From assembly GCA_036374135.1 (NCBI GenBank), contig DASUUK010000003.1, forward strand, positions 1-64,000: 64,000 nucleotides of DNA. The letters are read 5' to 3'. Both the position numbers and the translations under genes were made by a program. The stretch comes from Euzebyales bacterium (GTDB lineage Bacteria; Actinomycetota; Nitriliruptoria; Euzebyales; JAHELV01). Positions 24,494 through 33,214 of this stretch are shown piece by piece (position 1 is the first letter of the stretch; each line of letters starts with the position of its first letter). The notes below the pieces were generated by a model that made no database searches, had not been told where the DNA came from, and worked only from the letters and a program-made list of their open reading frames with translations.

Positions 24494-25248
24494 TCGGCGG
24501 TGCGCAGCAGCCGTCTGTGAACGGTCTGCACGACGGGGCTGGGCGCGATTCCGAGCTCGTCTCGGAGCAGGACCCGTAGCCGCTCGTAGGCGCGGAGCGC
24601 CTCAGCGACGTTGCCGCGACGTTCCAGCGCTTCCATGAGCAGGCAGTGCCCACTTTCGCGGTAGGGCGCGAGTTCGGTCAGCATCCTGGCGCGTTCCTCT
24701 GCCTGCGCGAGCGCGGGGCCGCCGAGACCCAGGCTGGCGGCGGCGAAACACTCGAGCCCACGCAGTCGGACCTCTTCCAACCGGCGTCGCCATGCGTCGA
24801 TCCATGGCGCTTCGAGCCCCATGAGGAACGGCCTGGTGGCGACGTGGTAGGCGATTCCTGCCGGACCCCATGCCTGCGCCCATTGTCCTTCGGCGATGTA
24901 GGACTCCGCGCGGTGCGCGCCTTCCAGGGCTGCCTCGGCGTCGACGAAGGTCGCCGGCGGCAGCCGCAGCTCGATCTCTGCCCGTCCGTGGAGCCGGTCG
25001 GCGCCCAGGCTGCGGCGGAGCTTGGACAGCGCCACGTTCAGCGCGCTTGCCGCTTCGGCGGGATGGTCGTCGCCCCAGCCGGCCACGAGCAGCTCGTCGC
25101 GAGGCGATGGACGGCCCCGCTTCAGGGCCAGGTACGCGAACAGGATGCGCCCCTTGCGGCCGGGCAGGGCCTGTTCGACGCGGGAGCCGTCGATGTCGGC
25201 CACGTACCGCCCGCAGAGCTGGATCCTGGCCTTGGTCCACTCACCCAT
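24490..25248 (-). CDS. SARP-type transcriptional activator
   Basis: 252 aa. An N-terminal OmpR-like winged helix (QLCGRYVADIDGSRVEQALP, GRKGRILFAYLAL, DELLVAGWGDDHP, ALNVALSKLRRSLG) is followed from about residue 100 by the bacterial transcriptional activator (BTAD) helical repeats, with the signature ALERRGNVAEALRAYERLRV and LRDELGIAPSP near the end. SARPs activate secondary metabolism or local operons by binding direct repeats. There is no ATPase or TPR extension, so it is a minimal SARP. The likely target is not adjacent in the same direction; the SnoaL-like gene is divergent across 143 bp. Confidence 0.88.
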   Translation of the reverse strand: MGEWTKARIQLCGRYVADIDGSRVEQALPGRKGRILFAYLALKRGRPSPRDELLVAGWGDDHPAEAASALNVALSKLRRSLGADRLHGRAEIELRLPPATFVDAEAALEGAHRAESYIAEGQWAQAWGPAGIAYHVATRPFLMGLEAPWIDAWRRRLEEVRLRGLECFAAASLGLGGPALAQAEERARMLTELAPYRESGHCLLMEALERRGNVAEALRAYERLRVLLRDELGIAPSPVVQTVHRRLLRTAD

Positions 25249-25391
25249 CGGGGCCCCGGATCAACGGTCCTCGCCGTCCGTACGTGACAGCAAGCATACG
25301 GAAAGCTCGACGAAAGGCGCGGGAACGGTCCGCGCAATCAGCGGTCGCCACACTGCTCGTCCTCGACCGTCACGACCGCGGAGGAGAAGTC

Positions 25392-25823
25392 ATGAACGCG
25401 AGCAACGTCGAGACCCATCGCGCCGGCCACGACGCCTTCAACGATCGGAATTTCGCAGCCATGACCGCGCGCTACGCCGATACCATCGTCTGGACGGACC
25501 ACGCCCAGGGCCGAACGTTCACAACGCCCCGGGAGTTCAAGGACGACTTCCTCGCCGGATGGGTGCTGTCCTCCGGCGACATCCGCATCACCGACCCCCA
25601 CTACGTCGACGCTGGAGCGACGGTGCTGTGCACGTTCACCGTCGTCGGCACCCACGATGGCCAGTTGGGCCCGTTCCCCGCCACCGGTAAACAGTTCGCA
25701 CTGGCGCTGTGCGAGATGTGGCACTTCGACACCCAGGGGCACGTGGTTGGTGGGGACCTGTACTACGACCAGGTCTCGCTGCTCACCCAGCTGGGCCTGA
25801 TGCCGCAGCCGTCGGCAGCATAG
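25392..25823 (+). CDS. SnoaL/NTF2-like polyketide-cyclase-type protein
   Basis: 143 aa, GGAGAAG before the ATG at 25392. Starts VETHRAGHDAFNDRNFAAM, then RYADTIVWTDHAQGRTFTT and the C-terminal CEMWHFDTQGHVVGGDLYYD. This is the ester cyclase/SnoaL variant of the NTF2 fold. Relatives act on polyketide or steroid-like substrates, or bind small molecules. It is divergent from the SARP gene, and might be its target, but no polyketide synthase is in the window. Confidence 0.8.
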   Translation: MNASNVETHRAGHDAFNDRNFAAMTARYADTIVWTDHAQGRTFTTPREFKDDFLAGWVLSSGDIRITDPHYVDAGATVLCTFTVVGTHDGQLGPFPATGKQFALALCEMWHFDTQGHVVGGDLYYDQVSLLTQLGLMPQPSAA

Positions 25824-25941
25824 GCGGCGTCGCGAGCGGAGACGCGACACCGCGATGGATCACATGCGGGTGCTGTGCCGCGGATGCTGGACGCCGTGTC
25901 GCTCCCGGGACGACGTTGCGAGCGCACGGGATTTTCTGGTC

Positions 25942-26061
25942 ATGACTGCTGTCACTGCGCCGATTCGTGAGCCTGGCGTGCACCGACGCCGGGCGGTCGT
26001 CCTCAACGCCGACATCGCCTCCTATTGTCGGCTGATGGCAGACGACGAGGCGGCGACCGTT
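25942..26061 (+). pseudogene. Class III adenylate/guanylate cyclase stub
   Basis: Starts at an ATG at 25942. Residues 17-42 (HRRRAVVLNADIASYCRLMA, then DDEAATVARN) match the first strand and helix of class III nucleotide cyclase domains (RRLAVVLAADVAGYSRLM...), including the metal-binding Asp. The match ends at about 26061. The frame runs on without cyclase motifs, and no GDG motif is found in any frame before the START-domain gene at 26356. A truncated gene. Confidence 0.55.
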
Positions 26062-26355
26062 GCGCGGAACCGACGCGACCGACCAGGCCGTCACGTCCCA
26101 CCGGTCGGGGCCATCGCACACTTGTGTGATGGTGGCGCTCGAGCGCAGGACATGCTCGCGGCGTTTGAGCGTGCTTCGCGGTGCCCGACAATCGGGCTGG
26201 TCACCCGCCCGGATCATGTGCCGACGCACCGGCTGCCGTCCCTGCACGGCGGTGTGGACGATGTCCGTGTCGTGATGGACGCGGCCAAGAGCAGGCAGAC
26301 CGACAACTTCATGTCGGGGCGCCTCCGGTGCCAGCTGCGTACGGAAGGATCCTCG

Positions 26356-26817
26356 ATGGCCTCCCAGCCGGATGAACTGACCCTGCACCTGGAGAGCGTG
26401 GTGGACGCCCGGCCATCACGGGTGTTCGACGCGTTGACTGATGCCGACGAGGTGGCTCGGTGGTGGGGTCCTCACGGGTTCACGACCTCGGTTATCGAAC
26501 TCGATCTGAAGGTCGGCGGGAGGTACCGGTTCGCGATGCAACCTCCGGAAGGCGAGATGTTTCATCTCCACGGCGAGTTCCGCGAGATGCACGCCCCCTC
26601 TCAGCTCGTGTACACCTTCCGCTGGGAGCCGCCCGATCCGCAGGATGTCGAAACAGCGGTGAACATCTCGCTGACGGACCTCGGTGGATCGACCCGACTC
26701 ACCCTGGATCAGGGCGTGTTCGCCACCGAGGCGCGAACGGCACTTCACGAGCAAGGGTGGAGCGAAAGTCTTGAACGTCTGAGAACGTTCCTATCCTCGA
26801 ATGAAGCGCATGCATAA
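26356..26817 (+). CDS. SRPBCC/AHSA1 (START-like) domain protein
   Basis: 153 aa from the ATG at 26356, with GGAAGG 9 nt upstream; the much longer open frame upstream is the decayed cyclase and is not part of it. Typical AHSA1 motifs: VVDARPSRVFDALTDADEVA, RWWGPHGFTTSV, LDLKVGGRYRFAMQPPEGE, and the closing HEQGWSESLERLRTFL. This fold binds hydrophobic ligands and is often paired with an ArsR repressor, which is absent here. Cytosolic; ligand unknown. Confidence 0.85.
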   Translation: MASQPDELTLHLESVVDARPSRVFDALTDADEVARWWGPHGFTTSVIELDLKVGGRYRFAMQPPEGEMFHLHGEFREMHAPSQLVYTFRWEPPDPQDVETAVNISLTDLGGSTRLTLDQGVFATEARTALHEQGWSESLERLRTFLSSNEAHA

Positions 26818-26918
26818 CGAACTTCTTGACGCGGGACAGCACAAACCCTGCCCTCTGAACGGCCCCCATTGACACCAGCACCCGCACCAGGCATCCACAC
26901 CGAACACTGCCCAGCCGT

Positions 26919-27047
26919 TCAAGAGCATACCTTCAGGCCGTCGACGTAGTCGTCGGGCATCAGCCCGCGGTACGCCGCCTGCCAGGCGCGCACGACCAGC
27001 GCACCCATCGCCGCCGCGTCGCTGGGCCCCGCTGTACGCACGTGCAT
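26919..27047 (-). pseudogene. GNAT acetyltransferase stub, 42 codons
   Basis: From the ATG at 27045-27047 the protein reads HVRTAGPSDAAAMGALVVR, then AWQAAYRGLMPDDYVDGL and stops after KVCS. That is the N-terminal strand and helices of GNAT N-acetyltransferases; the acetyl-CoA-binding R-x-x-G-x-G/A part is absent. An upstream ATG at 27083 would add 12 residues. The neighbouring 26818-26918 holds nothing coding. Confidence 0.6.
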
Positions 27048-27273
27048 CTCGGATCCGCCGGTCACGTTGACGCCGGGCAACATAACCGAGATGCCCTCGC
27101 TTCGGAAGACTGAGGAGCGACTCGACGGGCTCCGAGCGGGCTCGTGCCAACCACATATCGGATGTCGATGGGACCGAACCGTAAGACCGCCTCCCGATTC
27201 CCGACCCCGACGGCCCGCTCAACCCTGGCCGCGCGTAGTGTCAGGGCCGGTAGAAGCGGCGGCCAGAGCAGCG

Positions 27274-27564
27274 TCAACCGAGCGCTGCGCACAAAGCCGA
27301 GAGGTCGCCCTCCAACTCCTGATGTGGACCGCTCACGACGATCACCTCGCCGGTCGACGCGTCAAAGACGACTCGGCCGGCGTCAATCAGCACAATCCCA
27401 GCACCCGGCGCGTTGAAATGGAACACCAATCCGAAGAAGCTCTCGGTCGTCGGCTCACCGTTCTCGAAGTCGATGACCACAGTCCAAGCATCGTGACCTG
27501 ATACCGATGCGCCGGTCTCCGGGTTGGTCGCCGTGCCGTCGTCGCTCAGATCCGCGATGAGCAT
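27274..27564 (-). pseudogene. C-terminal half of an actinobacterial secreted protein
   Basis: 96 codons from an ATG at 27562-27564; the frame is open further upstream. The sequence (NPETGASVSGHDAWTVVID, TESFFGLVFHFNAPGAGIVL, DAGRVVFDASTGEVIVVSGP, EGDLSALCAALG) matches the C-terminal half of a family of small exported proteins of unknown function, which begin with a signal peptide and a PPTTE-x-FxF-x-D segment. That N-terminal half lies head-to-head on the other strand at 27576-27806. Alone it has no export signal. Confidence 0.6.
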
Positions 27565-27575
27565 TCGCGTGTTAG

Positions 27576-27806
27576 TTCCTTGCCTCGGTCGTACTGGCGA
27601 TGATGGCTGTCGCTGTGCCGGCTACCGCTGTGCCACCGACGACGGAATCGTTTGAGTTCGTCGATGAGTTCGTCGACGAGGAATCCTGCAGCTTCCCTAT
27701 CGAGGTGACCTTTGTCGGGGGCGGGACCGAGCGAACCTTTTGCAGCGAAGACGGCACAGTTAAGAAGGTGATCGTTAACCTACCTCCATTGGCAATGCGC
27801 CGGTGA
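27576..27806 (+). pseudogene. N-terminal half of the same secreted protein, inverted
   Basis: A stop at 27573-27575 is followed by an open frame FLASVVLAMMAVAVPATAVP, the hydrophobic core and cleavage site of a signal peptide, then TTESFEFVDEFVDEESC, SFPIEVTFVGGGTERTFC and EDGTVKKVIVNLPPL, where homology ends. The first in-frame ATG is 27600, inside the signal core, so the natural start has been lost. Family members continue with the segment now found on the opposite strand at 27274-27564. Confidence 0.6.
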
Positions 27807-28226
27807 GCCCGCCAGCCGGAGGCCGTTCACGACTCACCCGACCACCCGCTCCGGAATGGCGTGAGCCCGAGCAGGGCGCGACTGCCGCGGCCGGCTTGGC
27901 ACGGCTGGAAGATCCGCTGTGTAAACCGGGTACTCGGCACGTAGCGGAGGTGTGGGCCAGCCCTCCGCATGATCAGGGGTCCGTCGAATCGGTAGCATTC
28001 CGGCGGCGGACTTGAAGGCGCATGACGAGAGGGGCAGAGCGCGTGGGCAGCAGAGATATCCATCGACGGATGGGGGCAGCGGACATTGTCGTCATGCTCC
28101 GGGACCTTCTCGAAGACGAATGTCACGACGCTCGCCCGCAGCCGACTCGATCCAGCACCCGCGACCTCCCTTGAGTTCGCGGTAGCAGAATGCGAGCGGC
28201 CGTCTACATCGCCTCGCCCTGCCCGA
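27807..28226. other. Non-coding interval in decayed region
   Basis: 420 bp. A 50-codon plus-strand frame at 28022-28174 (GSRDIHRRMGAADIVVMLRD) has a TAGCAT hexamer upstream but no ribosome site or known relatives. A long minus-strand frame lacks domain signals. No confident gene. Confidence 0.35.
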
Positions 28227-28805
28227 GTGAGAAGTCTCAGCCCTTCACAACGGACCGCGGTTTGCCATCGGGACGGCTTCATCGACCGGCTCAGTCCAGA
28301 ACGCTGACGGCTGGTCTACCCAGGAGCGATCCGCGTGCTGTCGCTTGAGCTGCCCGGCGCGATCGATGCCCACCCAGATGGACCCTGGGCGTACCGCGCA
28401 AACGCGCCGGTGTGGTGGGACCTGTGGCCAACGGTCGATCACCTGACCCCGCGGGCACGCTCGGGTACGAACGCCGAGGACAACCTCGCTTGCGTGTCCT
28501 GGTGGCGCAACGATACCAAAGGCGATCGAACACTTGCCGAGACCGGCTGGACGCTTCAAGCTCCCGGCTCGCCAGACGAGTGGGACGGCCTCCTCGAATG
28601 GTTCGTCGATCGCGTACGCCGCCGGCCGCATCTTGCTGAGGATGCAACGGTTCGCAGCTATGTCATAGCCGCGTCATCGGTCATCGCCGTCGATGTCGAC
28701 GTGAGCGGGGTCGCCATAGAATCCGCCGCCACGGTGGCTGCCTCGCCGCAGCCGGACCGTGACCGTCACGACAGGCCGACGATGCGCTGTCGAAAGTCGG
28801 TCTGA
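28227..28805 (+). pseudogene. HNH-endonuclease-type protein with in-frame TGA
   Basis: From a GTG at 28227 the frame reads RSLSPSQRTAVCHRDGFIDR, then LSPER, a TGA stop at 28305-28307, and in the same frame RLVYPGAIRVLSLELPG, then WWDLWPTVDHLTPRARSGTN (the HNH DH-x-P-x-x-x-GG-like core) and ETGWTLQAPGSPDEWDGLLE. Both sides of the stop match one family of stand-alone HNH proteins. Only the stop interrupts it. A restart at GTG 28335 would lack the first strand. The tail after residue 120 is unrelated low-complexity sequence. Confidence 0.65.
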
Positions 28806-29301
28806 GCGACGAACAGCCGGGGGGCCTACCACAGCCACCTGTCACAGACCGCGCCCAAGACTTGGCTGGCAAGCAGCGGGACCTGGCGGGTCATTCAACA
28901 TCCCAGCCGTCAACGCATCCTCGAGCGACTGGTCGACGGCAACTGGAGCATGTACGAGGAGGGCCACAGCTCCGACCGACTGCTCGCGCTCGCCGCCGAG
29001 ACAGACCGCCAAAACGGCATTCCGACTAGCGACCCACACCGGCGCTGCTGGCTCAACATCGAACCGTGACGCCATGCGAACGTCACAACCGCCGGCCACG
29101 GTACGGGGTTCCGGCATCCGGGACGCCGATATGACGGCCGAGCATGGACTGGACCCTACTCAACACTAATGGATTCCATCCAATTCCGCCCCACCTTGCC
29201 GGAAACGGGCGGCCAACGGCAGCCGGGAGACTCATTTCCGAGGGGTTGACGGAATAGGAACCTGCTACTGAATTGATCAGGCCTAGTGGATACAAGACCC
29301 G
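28806..29301. other. Interval with one start-less frame
   Basis: 496 bp. A plus-strand frame from the stop at 28803 to a TGA at 29067-29069 reads TWRVIQHPSRQRILERLVDG, then NWSMYEEGHSSDRLLALAAE, which looks coding, but it has no ATG, GTG or TTG near its start. It may be the tail of a gene whose beginning is lost. The rest, towards 29301, is AT-richer and empty. Confidence 0.4.
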
Positions 29302-30120
29302 TCAAGTTAGGTTGTCGCCAACGGGTCGATCGGAGTGTCCTTCCGCACAGCTGTGGAGCTGCGCGTCGCCCAAGTCAAAGCTAGATCTCGGCATCCATCC
29401 TTGAGCAATTCTGATCCAGGACGCTGATCGATTGTGATCCTCGTAAGAACAAATGGCGGTAAGGCTGCCCCCAACAGTGATATCTTCGGCACGTTGTGAA
29501 GTGACTAAGCGTAAATCGCGGATCGGTCGTCGATAAGTGTGCGCCGCACTTACTACCTCCAATCGCGGAAAGGTGGTGGTCCACTCGTCAGCTTTTTGGT
29601 CGAACAGGACCTCGGATATTCTTGGCCCCGCTGTTCCATGCTGGGCCTTCACATCCCAGAATGCGATCTCTACCTTGACATCGGTACCGTCGCGAAACTG
29701 CTTGTCGCGAGCATCTTTCATGTAGTGCTTCACTTCAACCTTGTACGTATTGCGATCCTCGGCTGAGGCGAATGATAATATCTCGGCCCAAGCCGACTGC
29801 TGCCAGCCAGGGTCGGCGCGCATATTGTTGTACTGGTCGACGGCGTCTCCTACGAGCATTGCGGAGGCGCGATCAGTTCGTCCCACGGCAGCCCGTTCAA
29901 AGAACCGGTGAACAAGTTCGCGGGCCTCATCATCGTCGAGATTCTTGTACTCAGAAGCGCACACGATGGGAACTGCCTGCCACTGACAGACGTTCTCTCG
30001 GACCTCGTTGTCTCGGGCGGCCCAAGCAAGCACAGCAATTACGGCAGCAGCGATGACGGCGGGCACACTGCGTCCCGACCGCCTGCCGTAGCTGTACGCC
30101 TCAGACTGCACATTGCTCAC
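29302..30120 (-). CDS. Membrane-anchored protein with NTF2-like and SH3-like regions, foreign composition
   Basis: 272 aa from a GTG at 30118-30120, with GGAGGG 6 nt upstream; the ORF extends further but without ribosome sites. A short cytosolic start is followed by one membrane span (SVPAVIAAAVIAVLAWAA, about residues 19-37). An outside domain then begins LDDDEARELVHRFFERAAVG, typical of NTF2-like stress-sensor domains, and the C-terminal 70 residues (VGGSLTAICSYED, WIRIAQGWMPRSSFDL) resemble a bacterial SH3. Base composition is unlike its neighbours (28 of 60 G/C in 29401-29460), a sign of transfer. Function unknown. Confidence 0.7.
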   Translation of the reverse strand: MSNVQSEAYSYGRRSGRSVPAVIAAAVIAVLAWAARDNEVRENVCQWQAVPIVCASEYKNLDDDEARELVHRFFERAAVGRTDRASAMLVGDAVDQYNNMRADPGWQQSAWAEILSFASAEDRNTYKVEVKHYMKDARDKQFRDGTDVKVEIAFWDVKAQHGTAGPRISEVLFDQKADEWTTTFPRLEVVSAAHTYRRPIRDLRLVTSQRAEDITVGGSLTAICSYEDHNRSASWIRIAQGWMPRSSFDLGDAQLHSCAEGHSDRPVGDNLT

Positions 30121-30561
30121 CGCGGTCCCTCCGCACAGGTGACTAACTGGCAACCCTAGACAACAACGGACAACACCAAATGTCACGAGAACGATTTCTG
30201 AACTCTCGGCCGCTGTTGCATCACCGCCAACCAGCGCGAGCCGGGACGGCACGCTGTCAATCTCGTGTCCTTGACAGGGCCGAGAGTGATCGTCCAACGA
30301 CATGCTCGAACGAGACCGATGTGTGCGTTTCCGGCCGAACATCCCCCCGCACAGCTCAGCTCGACCTCGGAGAGGCTTCGGCACCCGGTAGGGTGCAATC
30401 CGTCCGCGACTGGTTGTCGGACAGCGCGGACGGGTTCGATGCGGGTGGTTCGACGCCCCGACGCCCCGGACCGGCGCACCACTTGGGCTCCGCGCGATCC
30501 GCCGGACGGTGGCGACAGCGCTGTCCGCCGACGCCACGTCGGCGGGTCGAGTACAACTCAC
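30121..30561. other. Intergenic stretch, no gene seen
   Basis: 441 bp between the divergent membrane-protein and DUF1028 genes. Open frames here are short or lack ribosome sites and domain signals. A GTACAACT sequence just before 30562 could serve as a weak -10. Confidence 0.4.
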
Positions 30562-31509
30562 GTGACAGGTCAAGGTCGAGGATGGAAGGACGGCCCGATC
30601 ACCTACTCGATCGTGGCGCGCTGCGCCGAGACCGGGCGACTGGGCGTCGCGATCGCGAGCCAGGCGCTGGCCGTCGGCCGCCTCGCGGCGTTCGCCGATG
30701 CAGGAGTCGGCGCGGTCGTCACCCAGAGCGTCGTGCTGATGGCGCACGGACCGCGCGTGCTCGACGGGCTGCGCGACGGCATGGGCGCCGCGGAGGCGGT
30801 CGCCGCGTCGCTCGACGCCGATGAAGGGTCAGCGCTGCGACAGCTCGCCGCGGTCGACACCCACGGGACGGTGGCGGCGTTCACGGGTGACCGGTGCATG
30901 GGGCACGCGGGGCACGTGACGGGAGACGGCTGGTCCGCGCAGGCGAACCTCGCGTCCGACCCCGGGGTGTGGGCGGCGATGGGCGCGGCCTACCGGGATC
31001 ACAGCGGTCCGCTCGAGCAGCGGCTTCTCGCAGCCCTCGACGCGGCCGAGGCCGCCGGCGGTGATCTGCGCGGGCGGCAGTCAGCGGCGCTGCGCGTCGT
31101 CGCGCCGGCGCCGACTGGTGACCTGCTCACCGACGTCGTCATCGATGTGCGGGTCGACGATCACCCGGAGCCGTTGCGTGAGCTGCGCCGCCTGGTCGGC
31201 CTGGCCGTCGGGTTCCATCGGCTCGAAGTCGCCGAGCAGGCACTCGGCAGGGGCGAGGAGGACGAGGCGGTGCGTCTCGGTGGCGCCGTGGTCGTAGCGC
31301 ACCCCGACGAGGTCCCGTACCGGTCAGCCTTCGCCATGCTGCTGATCGCGACCGGCCAGATCGACCGGGCACGCGAGGAACTGGCACAGGCGACCACCGC
31401 AAGCGGGGACGACCGGTGGCGCCTGCTGCTCCGGCGTGCCGCCGACGCCGGGCTCATCGACGACGACGCCGTCGCCGCCGTCCTGCGAGACCGGACCCCG
31501 ACGGACTGA
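30562..31509 (+). CDS. DUF1028 Ntn-hydrolase-like protein
   Basis: 315 aa if the GTG at 30562 is used. Family members begin near ITYSIVAR, 13 codons later, where only an ATC follows a GGAAGGA ribosome site, so the start is uncertain. The DUF1028 core is clear: TYSIVARCAETGRLGVAIAS, ADAGVGAVVTQSVV, and AALRVVAPAP. The fold resembles Ntn hydrolases and the family is thought to be a heterotypic amidohydrolase or lactonase, unproven. A C-terminal helical repeat (about residues 215-310) is TPR-like. Soluble. Confidence 0.82.
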   Translation: MTGQGRGWKDGPITYSIVARCAETGRLGVAIASQALAVGRLAAFADAGVGAVVTQSVVLMAHGPRVLDGLRDGMGAAEAVAASLDADEGSALRQLAAVDTHGTVAAFTGDRCMGHAGHVTGDGWSAQANLASDPGVWAAMGAAYRDHSGPLEQRLLAALDAAEAAGGDLRGRQSAALRVVAPAPTGDLLTDVVIDVRVDDHPEPLRELRRLVGLAVGFHRLEVAEQALGRGEEDEAVRLGGAVVVAHPDEVPYRSAFAMLLIATGQIDRAREELAQATTASGDDRWRLLLRRAADAGLIDDDAVAAVLRDRTPTD

Positions 31510-31898
31510 TCCGATCCGTCCCCCGACCACAGATCGCCGCCAGTTGCTGGACGAGCACGTCCGGCCGGAGCGACGTTGAGGCTCGCCTCGCAACGACGTT
31601 CGCAATTGCATCGTTGGTGCTGACTGATCTGACTGGAAGTGTTTATTTCACCACGGTGTACAACATCGTCAGCCGAGATGGAACCGACGGCGAGCAACTC
31701 ACGGACTTCTCGAAGCAGATTCGCAATCTCATCTGTCATGGGTCCGACGGGTGTGAGAAATCCGACTCGCCTCATGCACGGTACCCCGCCGGTCCTGCGC
31801 CACGGACGCGATTCTCGAACGACGAAATGGGGCGACCGAGCAATCGTCGCCCGAAGTGACGCGTGCGAGCGGGTGCCTTCGAATCGCAACGGAGGTGT
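31510..31898. other. Intergenic stretch, weak small frame only
   Basis: 389 bp. A minus-strand frame starting near 31739 (MTDEIANLLREVRELLAVGS, then ISADDVVHR) has a SHOCT-like look but no ribosome site, and it runs into non-coding-looking sequence. Local composition is AT-rich around 31600-31700. No confident gene. Confidence 0.35.
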
Positions 31899-32612
31899 TC
31901 AGCCCGTCGTGCGCCGGTGTTCGAGCCCGTCCAGTATCAGATCGAGACCGAACTCGAACTCGATCTGGTCATCACACCACCCCAACGAGCTGTCGCCCTC
32001 GTCGTGCGCGACCTCCGAGAGCATCGCCAGCAGGTGGGGAAACTGGTCCGCGTGCTCCTCGAGCAGGGCGGCGGTCTCCGCGCCCGCGGCCTCGGGATCG
32101 TCGGGCTCGAAGAGCTCCTGGGTGAACCCGAGCGCGCGACTTCCCAATGCGTGCAGTGCGTGATGTGCGACGTCATATGAGAAACCACCGGATTTCAGGA
32201 TGCCGAGCACGCCATCGAAGTAGCGCACCATCGCCGGGATCGTCTTCGTGCGCGTCTCGAGCACCCGGGGCGCCCACCTGTGCCGGAGCAGCACCTGCCG
32301 GGCGGTGAGGACGCGCACGCGCAGCGCCGTCTGCCAGTCGTCCCCCGGTTCCGGTCCGTCCGCCTGCTCCACCGCAGCGAGGATCTCGTCGAGTACGACG
32401 TCGACCACGCCGTCCAGGATCGCCTCCTTGTTGGGCACGTGGTGGTACAGCGACATCGCTTCGACCCCGAGCTGCCGGGCGAGCCCGCGCATCGTGAGCG
32501 CGTCGAGGCCGCTTTCATCGGCCAACTCGACGGCCGCGCGAAGCACGCGCTCACGGCTCAGCGGGACGCGGGCAACCTCGGTCGACACGTCGACAGCACT
32601 GTCAGATGCCAT
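31899..32612 (-). CDS. TetR-family regulator with TetR-type C-terminal domain
   Basis: 237 aa from the ATG at 32610-32612, GAGAGGTG upstream. The HTH is SRERVLRAAVELADESGLDA, then TMRGLARQLGVEAMSLYHHV and NKEAILDGVVDVV. That VEAMSLYHHVPNKEAIL variant and the C-terminal FGLDLILDGLE place it with the tetracycline-repressor-type (TetR_C) group. Such proteins repress a neighbouring exporter or enzyme; no obvious target is adjacent. TACATAGTA at about 32641-32649 near its promoter could be part of an operator. Confidence 0.87.
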   Translation of the reverse strand: MASDSAVDVSTEVARVPLSRERVLRAAVELADESGLDALTMRGLARQLGVEAMSLYHHVPNKEAILDGVVDVVLDEILAAVEQADGPEPGDDWQTALRVRVLTARQVLLRHRWAPRVLETRTKTIPAMVRYFDGVLGILKSGGFSYDVAHHALHALGSRALGFTQELFEPDDPEAAGAETAALLEEHADQFPHLLAMLSEVAHDEGDSSLGWCDDQIEFEFGLDLILDGLEHRRTTG

Positions 32613-33214
32613 GGACACCTCTCGTCGGGCCATCCTACCCGTACATAGTAAGTCTGAGCGCGTCGACATCATACGCGCCTGCGCCACGCGAGGCGGTACC
32701 GGTTGTGATCGGCTCGCAAACTGGACACCGCCGCGCCTGGAAGATTGAAATCCTCACCGCCACATGGATCGGCGATCATGTCGCACGGACGGGCCAGAAG
32801 GGTTGACATTTCTTTGTCCGGCGGAGCCGGTCCTCCAGTCGTTCGTGGAATAGCCCCATGCAGTTTCGCAACGCAGGAACAAGCCACCACAAGACGCTGA
32901 AGCACGGCGTGGCGATCACAGACAGACATGGCGAGGTCGATCACAGCGACGCTATTGTGTCAACAGTGTTTGTGATGCTCAGGCGTTGACAGCGATGGCG
33001 GGAAGCTGAGATGGCACCGAAGGTGCACTATGTTTGGCACCATTGACAAGGCCGTCAGACGGTAGCGCCGGAGACCGCGACGTCGCGGAGTGGACGCTCG
33101 GTGAGGGTCGGACCGGCCGGCTCATGCCGGGCATTGGACAGATCGCCACCCGTCGGCGACCATGGGTGACGCGAGTGTGACAGCCAAGTGCGGTCGCAGA
33201 ACGTGAGGTCGCCG
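32613..33214. other. Large intergenic interval
   Basis: 602 bp between divergent tetR and exported-protein genes. Contains the AT-rich patch 32940-33060 and a TTGACA at 33043-33048 without a matching -10. No open frame with a ribosome site or domain signal and no RNA gene were recognised. It marks the right edge of the gene-poor stretch. Confidence 0.4.

Noticed and set aside
28305-28307. TGA as a selenocysteine codon
   Set aside because: The aligned position in the HNH family is not Cys and sits at a non-catalytic turn; no SECIS-like hairpin is apparent downstream.
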